From an uncultured Clostridia bacterium (GTDB lineage: Bacteria; Bacillota; Clostridia; Christensenellales; Borkfalkiaceae): a stretch of DNA of 11,721 nucleotides. The notes under the pieces are model-generated. The model was not told the origin of the DNA. It ran no database searches and saw only the letters and a list, made by a program, of their open reading frames with translations. The position numbers and the translations under genes are program-made. The stretch spans positions 1 through 11,721 of the forward strand of contig CALVPW010000051.1 of NCBI GenBank assembly GCA_944354085.1. The letters are read 5' to 3'. This document shows, piece after piece, positions 6,992-11,721 of this stretch; the first letter of the stretch is position 1; the number at the start of each line of letters is the position of its first letter.

Positions 6992-9004
6992 TCAGCCGAA
7001 CAGCCGCGTGACGAGCGCCGAAGAAAGCGGCAGCCCCGTCAAAAATACGAAATACAGCGCGAACATCGCGGCGAGCAAGCCCAAGAGCACCCAGCCCGTG
7101 ACGCGCGCGGCTTTCCCGACGCGCCCTTCCGCCTGCATGAGCGCGTCGCTCCCGACGGCAGCCAACGCAAAGGCGAACAGATAGGCAAGCAGCACGAAGG
7201 CGGCGGCGTCCGCCGCAACGAGCGCGGAGAGGACGCTCACGAGCGCACCGCCCGCCGTGATCGCGGCAACGCGTACGAGTTTACGCTCCGCCTTCCCCCA
7301 TTCGCCGCGGCGGGCAAGGACGACGATCGCCCCCACAAAATATACGACGGCGAACAGCACGGCAAGCAGGCACGCGGGGTTGACGAACGCCCCCCATACG
7401 GCGGCATGCGCCCCGCCGTCCGTTCTGAGCAGAACGGGGAAGAGCTCCCAGCCCGTACCCGCATCCACGCCCGCGTTCACGCCCGTGAACCCGCCCGCGA
7501 ACGCCTTCCACATCAGCGTGAAGATATTCAGCGCGGGCGACGCGGGATCGTCGTACAGTTTGACGTATGCGTAATAGACGGGCAGAAGCGCCAAAAGCGC
7601 CACCGCCAGCGTTCCGATGAGCAGAGACGTCACAAAGGACGCCGCCGCGGAGGCGTGCTTGCGGCGATATTCCGCCGCAACTTCGCCCGCCTGCAGCGCG
7701 GCTTGCTGCCGTTCCTCCTGCGGGGCGGCTTCGGCAGTTTGGATCGCTTTATCGAGATAGTACCGCCCTGCCCGCGCCTGACGCACCATCCCCGCCGCGA
7801 ACAGCGCCGCGACGCCCGCCACGGGAATGACGAACGCGCCGTTCACGCAGATGGCGCACGCGCCGACAAGCCCCGCGCCGATGAGTTTTGCGGCATGCGC
7901 AAAGCCCGCCGAAGGCATCCCTTTGGCATAAAAGCGATGGCAAAGATCGAGCGAAAGGAACAGGAAAAACACGCCGAGCATCAGAGGCGTCCCCAGCCCG
8001 CCCAATGCGAGCGTAGCCCCCGCCAAAGCAAACAGCACGGCGAACACGAGCCCCGCGCGGTCGCTCCCCGCCATACGGCGCACGAATGCCGCCCCCGCAA
8101 GCAGCGCGCCGAACGCGGCGAGCATGGGGAAAAAGCGCAGCCCGAACGGGCTCATCCCAAAGATGAGCGTCCCGAGCGCGAGGATATCGACGCCGAGCGC
8201 CCCGTAAACGCGCTCGCCCTCGTATACGTTCCCTTCGCCGTACGCGCTGCCCGCGCGCATCTCGGAGATGGTCGCAAGCACGGTGCGCTCGCCCGCGGAA
8301 TAGCTCGTAAAGCGATATCCGCCCGCCGTGGGGATGCTCCCCTGACGGTCAACGAGCGCGCCCGCGGCGGCGGCAGCCCCCTCGGCGCTCTCGCCGACGA
8401 GCGGCGTGGCGGAATACACGGCGGCGGGAACGACGCAGCGTTCGCCCGTCCCCTCGCCGTCCGCAAGTTTTTCTCCCACAAAGACGACTTCGCCGATGCG
8501 CACGTTATGATCGGGCGCGATGATGCGGACGTAGGAATACTGCGAGACGCGCCAGCCGTCCCCGACGGGGAACGCCGCCCAATCAAAGAGCTTTGCCGTC
8601 TCCTGCGGCGCTTCGTCCTCCGTTTGCGCCGCGGGCGTAAAATTCTCCACGTGGAGCACGGCGCGGCGGGAGGAAACGTTAAAAGCGCTCGTGGCACTGT
8701 TCGCCCAGTCGATGCGGACGGAAGCGCCCTCTCCTGCCGCAGCGTATACGGCTTCCACATTGACGTATACGGCGCTCACACGCAGGCTCGCATTCTCCCC
8801 GTCCGTCTCCTCTTTGAGATCGGAGAGGCGGAACACGACGGAAGGCTGCTGCGCGTCCCCTTCGCCCTTGGCTTTGAGTTCGAACGAACTGCCCGTGCCG
8901 CGGAAGGAGCCCGCAAAAGCAAGCCCCACCGCCAAAAAGAGGAGCGCCACGAGAAGGGTCACGCGGTAAAATACAGAGGTCTTAAAGTGCTTTTTGGGTC
9001 TCAT
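6992..9004 (-). CDS. Polytopic membrane protein, distantly like GT-C (PMT-type) glycosyltransferases
   Basis: This 670-aa protein has a signal-anchor-like first segment (about 15-32) and a large presumed outer domain (about 33-220). That domain is rich in beta-type sequence, with DWANSATSAFNVSS and YVRIIAPDHNVRIGEVVFVGEK. Roughly ten further hydrophobic segments lie between 270 and 660, and a charged, coiled-coil-like inner loop at about 408-452. Residues 233-310 resemble the first catalytic loop and next helix of dolichol/undecaprenyl-phosphate-dependent mannosyltransferases, best seen in TLIFGMSPFGLRFFPML (279-295). The usual acidic pair DE reads GE (SAGER, 236-240) and the HPPLGK-like motif is missing. 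Either it is a distant or inactive relative, or the likeness is superficial. No usable ribosome site is seen before the ATG at 9004, and there is no better alternative start nearby. It is the first gene of the yifB-hslU operon. The coding call is firm; the function is not. Confidence 0.85.
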   Translation of the reverse strand: MRPKKHFKTSVFYRVTLLVALLFLAVGLAFAGSFRGTGSSFELKAKGEGDAQQPSVVFRLSDLKEETDGENASLRVSAVYVNVEAVYAAAGEGASVRIDWANSATSAFNVSSRRAVLHVENFTPAAQTEDEAPQETAKLFDWAAFPVGDGWRVSQYSYVRIIAPDHNVRIGEVVFVGEKLADGEGTGERCVVPAAVYSATPLVGESAEGAAAAAGALVDRQGSIPTAGGYRFTSYSAGERTVLATISEMRAGSAYGEGNVYEGERVYGALGVDILALGTLIFGMSPFGLRFFPMLAAFGALLAGAAFVRRMAGSDRAGLVFAVLFALAGATLALGGLGTPLMLGVFFLFLSLDLCHRFYAKGMPSAGFAHAAKLIGAGLVGACAICVNGAFVIPVAGVAALFAAGMVRQARAGRYYLDKAIQTAEAAPQEERQQAALQAGEVAAEYRRKHASAAASFVTSLLIGTLAVALLALLPVYYAYVKLYDDPASPALNIFTLMWKAFAGGFTGVNAGVDAGTGWELFPVLLRTDGGAHAAVWGAFVNPACLLAVLFAVVYFVGAIVVLARRGEWGKAERKLVRVAAITAGGALVSVLSALVAADAAAFVLLAYLFAFALAAVGSDALMQAEGRVGKAARVTGWVLLGLLAAMFALYFVFLTGLPLSSALVTRLFG

Positions 9005-9045
9005 AATGCGTTTGTTTATTCCCTATTATTATACTGACGGCTTTT

Positions 9046-9074
9046 ATTGTAACCGATAAACGCAAAATTGTAAA
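9046..9074 (-). promoter_or_regulatory. Sigma-A-type promoter of the membrane protein-yifB-dprA-topA-trmFO-hslVU operon
   Basis: On the minus strand, TTTACA (9074-9069) and TACAAT (9051-9046) are separated by exactly 17 nt; each box matches five of six consensus bases. The start site would fall near 9039, giving a leader of about 35 nt. A/T tracts upstream (9076-9105) could act as an UP element. A perfect TATAAT also occurs at 9033-9028, but its only nearby -35 candidate is 13 nt away, so it is less likely. Confidence 0.75.
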
Positions 9075-9124
9075 CGGTTTTTTGTCATTTTCCGAAAAAA
9101 TTCACATTCTGCCGCCCAAAACGC

Positions 9125-9157
9125 AAAAAAGATCTCCGTGCCCGTGCACGGAGATCT
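9125..9157 (-). terminator. Intrinsic terminator of gdhA
   Basis: Read on the minus strand, a perfect 11-bp stem (AGATCTCCGTG paired with CACGGAGATCT, 9157-9147 and 9140-9130) with a 6-nt loop runs directly into a run of six T. It begins 18 nt after the gdhA stop. It separates gdhA from the next operon. Confidence 0.95.
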
Positions 9158-9175
9158 CCGATCTTTGCATTGCGA

Positions 9176-10510
9176 TCACACCACGCCCTGCGCCATCATC
9201 GCGGTCGCGACCTTGATAAAGCCCGCAATGTTCGCGCCCGCCACATAGTCGCCCTCGCAGCCGTATTCCTTGGCTGCGGCGTCCATGTTGTGGTAGATGT
9301 TCACCATGATGTTTTTCAGCTTGGCGTCCACTTCCTCGAACGTCCAGAAGAGCCTGCCGCTCGACTGCGCCATCTCGAGCGCGCTCGTCGCCACGCCGCC
9401 CGCGTTCGCCGCTTTTGCGGGCAGGAACACGACGCCCGCCTTTTGGAAGACTTCGATGCCCTCGAGGTCGGTGGGCATGTTCGCGCCTTCGGCAACGTAC
9501 TTCACGCCGTTTTTCACGAGGATGCGCGCCGACGCGCCGTCGATCTCGTTCTGCGTCGCGCAAGGCAGGGCGATGTCGCAGGGGATGGTCCAGATGCCCT
9601 TGCAGCCTTCGTGATATTCGGCGCCCTTCACGCGGGAAGCATACTCCTTGATACGCGCGCGCTCGATCTCTTTGATCTGCTTGATCACGTCGAGCTTGAT
9701 GCCCTCTTTATCGTACACATAGCCGTTGGAATCGTACATGGCAACGACCTTTGCGCCCAGGCTCTGCGCCTTTTCCGCCGCATAGATCGCCACGTTGCCC
9801 GAGCCCGAAACGACGACCGTCTTGCCCTCGAAGCTGTCGCCGCGCGCTTTGAGCGCCTCTGCCGTGATATACACGAGCCCGTAGCCCGTCGCCTCCGTGC
9901 GGACGAGGCTGCCGCCGTAGGTGAGCCCTCTGCCCGTGAGCACGCCGACGTGCTCGTTGCGGATGCGCTTATACTGCCCGAAGAGGTACCCGACCTCTCT
10001 GCCGCCCACGCCGATGTCGCCTGCGGGCACGTCGGTATCCTGCCCGATGTGACGGCAAAGCTCGGTCATGAAGCTCTGGCAAAAACGCATGATCTCGTTA
10101 TCGCTCTTGCCCTTGGGATCGAAGTCGCTGCCGCCCTTGCCGCCGCCGATGGGAAGCCCCGTCAGGCTGTTTTTGAGGATCTGTTCGAGCCCCAAGAATT
10201 TGATGATGGAAAGATTGACGGAGGGGTGGAAGCGCAGCCCGCCCTTATAAGGACCGATGGCGCTGTTGAACTGGACGCGATAGCCCTTGTTCACGTGCAC
10301 GCTGCCCGCATCGTCCACCCACGGCACGCGGAACATGACCACACGCTCAGGCTCGACGAAACGCTCCAAAAGCGCAGCCTTCTCGTATTCGGGGTGCTTT
10401 TCGACGACGGGACGCAGACCGTTCAGGATCTCCGTTGCCGCCTGATGAAATTCGGGTTCGTTGGGGTTTTTGGCTTTGAGCTCACTCAGAACTCTCTCTA
10501 CGTAATCCAT
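9176..10510 (-). CDS. gdhA: Glutamate dehydrogenase, hexameric type
   Basis: This 444-aa enzyme interconverts 2-oxoglutarate plus ammonium and glutamate. The ~445-aa length and the motifs fit the small hexameric class. Lys89 (GPYKGGLRF), Lys113 (ILKNSLTG), Lys125 (GGGKGGSDFDPKG) and Asp165 (PAGDIGVGGREVG) are the substrate-binding and catalytic residues, and they fall at the same numbers as in the well-studied Clostridium symbiosum enzyme. The coenzyme domain has the GSGNVAIYAAEKA fingerprint, and its second strand ends in MYDSNGYVYD. That resembles NADP-linked GDHs such as E. coli's more than the C. symbiosum NAD enzyme, so an NADP-linked assimilatory role is likely but inferred. An AAGGAGAG ribosome site stands before the ATG. 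It is monocistronic, with its own promoter (10563-10591) and terminator (9125-9157). Confidence 0.97.
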   Translation of the reverse strand: MDYVERVLSELKAKNPNEPEFHQAATEILNGLRPVVEKHPEYEKAALLERFVEPERVVMFRVPWVDDAGSVHVNKGYRVQFNSAIGPYKGGLRFHPSVNLSIIKFLGLEQILKNSLTGLPIGGGKGGSDFDPKGKSDNEIMRFCQSFMTELCRHIGQDTDVPAGDIGVGGREVGYLFGQYKRIRNEHVGVLTGRGLTYGGSLVRTEATGYGLVYITAEALKARGDSFEGKTVVVSGSGNVAIYAAEKAQSLGAKVVAMYDSNGYVYDKEGIKLDVIKQIKEIERARIKEYASRVKGAEYHEGCKGIWTIPCDIALPCATQNEIDGASARILVKNGVKYVAEGANMPTDLEGIEVFQKAGVVFLPAKAANAGGVATSALEMAQSSGRLFWTFEEVDAKLKNIMVNIYHNMDAAAKEYGCEGDYVAGANIAGFIKVATAMMAQGVV

Positions 10511-10527
10511 GATGCTCTCTCCTTATC

Positions 10528-10543
10528 GCCGCCCGTGGGCAGC
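10528..10543 (-). promoter_or_regulatory. Small hairpin in the gdhA leader, next to the ribosome site
   Basis: On the minus strand GCTGCC and GGCGGC-type arms (GCTGCCCACGGGCGGC, one G-T pair) can form a six-pair stem with a CACG loop. It ends about 6 nt before the AAGGAG of gdhA. It could stabilise the leader or tune ribosome access. This is only a structure seen by eye. Confidence 0.35.
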
Positions 10544-10562
10544 AGATGTATTTGCGTGACTT

Positions 10563-10591
10563 ATTATATCAAATCAAAAAGCGAAATGCAA
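10563..10591 (-). promoter_or_regulatory. Probable gdhA promoter
   Basis: On the minus strand there is a perfect -10 box TATAAT (10568-10563), with TTGCAT (10591-10586) 17 nt upstream as a weak -35 (or TTTGCA with an 18-nt spacer). The predicted start lies near 10556, giving a leader of about 45 nt with the small hairpin and the ribosome site. Confidence 0.65.
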
Positions 10592-10632
10592 AGGCTGGAA
10601 CGGGCATTTTTCCCCTTTTTTGCTTTGAATTT

Positions 10633-10649
10633 CTTATATAAAATATAAG
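10633..10649. repeat. AT-rich inverted repeat upstream of gdhA
   Basis: Arms CTTATAT and ATATAAG flank a 3-nt AAA centre, giving an almost symmetrical 17-nt site. It lies about 42 nt upstream of the gdhA -35 and 15 nt past the terminator-like palindrome of the neighbouring gene. It could be an operator or upstream activator site, or simply AT-rich spacer. Confidence 0.4.
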
Positions 10650-10664
10650 TAGAACAAATAGATA

Positions 10665-10686
10665 GGGGCTGCCCGCGGGCAGCCCC
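10665..10686 (-). terminator. Terminator of the oxidoreductase gene (22-nt perfect palindrome)
   Basis: A perfect 22-nt palindrome (GGGGCTGCCC, GC, GGGCAGCCCC) begins 4 nt after the oxidoreductase stop. It forms a GC-rich stem of about nine pairs. On the minus strand it is followed by TATCTATTTGTTC, a mixed rather than pure T tract; the other strand is also T-rich after it. Position and stem strength make it a terminator, perhaps active both ways. Confidence 0.8.
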
Positions 10687-10690
10687 TTGT

Positions 10691-11641
10691 TTATTTGCAT
10701 TCCATCGGATACACGACGCCGAGTTGGCGGCGGCATTCGTCGAGGAGGCGCATGGTATCCTTGGTCGCCTGCGGCGGCGCAAAAACGCTCTCCTTTTTCC
10801 CCGCCGCGATCTCTTCCGCCGCGCGGGCAAATTCCACGCCGTATTTGGGCGCGTCGTCGCAAAAATGCGCCCTCTCCCGTCCCGTCAAAAACGCCTCGCG
10901 CGCGCAATGGAACTGCGGGATGCGGATGCTCCCTTCGCTCCCCTCGACGATCATCTCCTCCCCTTGGGGATCTTCGACGGAGACATAGAGCTCCGCTTGG
11001 AACGCGCCGTAATCGAGCACGATCGTCTCGGTGACGTCCACGCCGCTGCGCACTTCGCCGCGGCACGTGACGGCGCGCGGCATGCCGAACAGCTCGTAGC
11101 AGTATCTGATCGGATACACGCCGATATCCACGAGCGCGCCGCCCAAAAGCTCGGGCGAGGTAAAGCGCGGGATGTCGATATAGCGTTCGGCATACTTTGC
11201 CCGCACCCGTTTTACGGCGCCGATCTTCCCCGCGTTCAGCCACGCGCGCACCGTCTGCGCGGGCGCGTTGAACCACGTCCACATGGCTTCGGCGAGATAC
11301 AGCCCCTTCTTTTTGGCGAGCGCGAACGCCTTTTCCGCCTCGCCAACGTTCACCGTGAACGGCTTTTCGCACAATACGGGCACGCCGCGTTCGAGGCAAA
11401 GCGCGATATAGTCAAGATGTTTGTTCGCCGTGACCGCGACGTAGGCGGCGCAAACACCGTCCGCCGCGAGCGCCTCCTCCGCCGTGGGATACGCCTTGCT
11501 CTCGTATGCCGCCGCGAACGCCTCCGCCCGCGCGGGCGTACGGTTCCAGCAGGACGCGATGCGCATCTTCGTATTGCCTTTGAGTTCTTCCGCGACCTGT
11601 GCGGCGATGTTCCCGCAGCCCAAAAACGCCCAACCGAACAT
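10691..11641 (-). CDS. Gfo/Idh/MocA-family NAD(P)-dependent oxidoreductase
   Basis: This 316-aa protein has a Rossmann domain starting WAFLGCGNIA (residues 4-13) with the GxGxxA-type fingerprint. The family motif EKPFTVN follows (92-98, Lys93). The C-terminal alpha/beta domain includes AEAMWTWFNAP (117-127) and GGALVDIGVYPIRY (167-180, with Asp172 and Tyr176). The AMWTRF- and DIGVYP-like segments resemble the dimeric dihydrodiol dehydrogenase / D-xylose dehydrogenase branch, so a sugar or cyclic diol is a plausible substrate, but it cannot be told from sequence. The frame is open to 11713, but the ATG at 11641 is chosen because GGAGGGG precedes it, the nucleotide motif begins there, and the promoter lies just upstream. 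The gene has its own promoter and a terminator-like palindrome, so it is probably a single-gene unit. Confidence 0.93.
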   Translation of the reverse strand: MFGWAFLGCGNIAAQVAEELKGNTKMRIASCWNRTPARAEAFAAAYESKAYPTAEEALAADGVCAAYVAVTANKHLDYIALCLERGVPVLCEKPFTVNVGEAEKAFALAKKKGLYLAEAMWTWFNAPAQTVRAWLNAGKIGAVKRVRAKYAERYIDIPRFTSPELLGGALVDIGVYPIRYCYELFGMPRAVTCRGEVRSGVDVTETIVLDYGAFQAELYVSVEDPQGEEMIVEGSEGSIRIPQFHCAREAFLTGRERAHFCDDAPKYGVEFARAAEEIAAGKKESVFAPPQATKDTMRLLDECRRQLGVVYPMECK

Positions 11642-11672
11642 ATTCCCCTCCGTGCACCTGCCGTGCCCCTCT

Positions 11673-11701
11673 ATTGTACACGATACCGCCGCAAATTGCA
11701 A
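11673..11701 (-). promoter_or_regulatory. Probable promoter of the oxidoreductase gene
   Basis: On the minus strand TTGCAA (11701-11696) and TACAAT (11678-11673) are 17 nt apart. The start site would be near 11666, about 25 nt before the ATG. A near-palindromic GCAAATTGC overlaps the -35 region (11691-11699). Confidence 0.65.
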
Positions 11702-11709
11702 CCCCCGCA

Positions 11710-11721
11710 GCAAAATTTTGC
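11710..11721. repeat. Perfect 12-nt palindrome GCAAAATTTTGC at the window edge
   Basis: The self-complementary sequence sits 8 nt upstream of the oxidoreductase -35 box and touches the window end. It could be an operator for this gene or part of a structure belonging to the next gene. The related GCAAATTGC at 11691-11699 makes an operator pair conceivable. Confidence 0.4.

Noticed and set aside
4434..7184. A 916-codon open frame on the plus strand, antisense to yifB and dprA
   Set aside because: It lies opposite two well-recognised genes, its product is Arg/His-rich with no recognisable domain, and it results from GC-rich codon use that avoids TTA, CTA and TCA.
9028..9033. Perfect TATAAT as the main operon -10 box
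   Set aside because: The nearest -35-like hexamer is only 13 nt away, while TTTACA-17-TACAAT just upstream fits much better; it may be a minor start.
6962..9037. A 691-codon plus-strand frame opposite the membrane-protein gene
   Set aside because: The translation is highly charged and low in complexity. The minus-strand frame has a signal anchor, membrane helices and a promoter, so it is the real gene.
9170..10648. A 492-codon plus-strand frame opposite gdhA
   Set aside because: gdhA on the minus strand is unmistakable; the plus frame runs through the gdhA promoter and has no ribosome site or domain.
10665..10686. The 22-nt palindrome as an attachment or resolution site
   Set aside because: Its position right after a stop codon and its GC-rich stem fit a terminator, and no recombinase or duplicated flank is present.
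11642..11713. N-terminal extension of the oxidoreductase
   Set aside because: It would start upstream of the predicted promoter; a GGAGGGG site and the Rossmann motif both support the ATG at 11641.

Overview
The window is about 11.7 kb of GC-rich DNA with nine protein genes, all on the minus strand, so it is read from right to left. It looks like the chromosome of a Gram-positive bacterium, probably an uncultured, GC-rich, Ala-rich member of the Clostridia. The reasons are strong GGAGG-type ribosome sites, sigma-A-like promoters, a folate-type TrmFO, and a gene order related to the Bacillus dprA-topA-trmFO-codV(xerC)-clpQ-clpY-codY locus. The species assignment is inference. I saw no mobile elements, CRISPR arrays, tRNAs or rRNAs.

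Right part (10511-11721): a monocistronic Gfo/Idh/MocA-type oxidoreductase (10691-11641) has its own promoter and ends at a perfect 22-nt palindrome. Middle part (9125-10591): a monocistronic glutamate dehydrogenase, gdhA, has its own promoter, a good ribosome site and a textbook intrinsic terminator (9125-9157).

Left part (1-9074): a promoter at 9046-9074 appears to drive one long operon: a 670-aa polytopic membrane protein, then yifB/comM, dprA, topA, trmFO, hslV and hslU (cut by the left edge). The seven genes are separated by 20, 3, 39, -8 (overlap), 16 and 26 nt, and I see no terminator between them. The operon combines DNA-uptake and recombination functions (YifB/ComM, DprA), supercoiling (TopA), tRNA methylation (TrmFO) and protein quality control (HslUV).

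The core is ordinary and well conserved. The points worth a second look are the unusual first gene, which resembles a degenerate GT-C (PMT-like) glycosyltransferase; the lack of xerC/codV between trmFO and hslV; a divergent DprA nucleotide-fold motif; and a CodY-box-like sequence just upstream of the operon promoter. I did not find a clear, previously undescribed multi-gene system.
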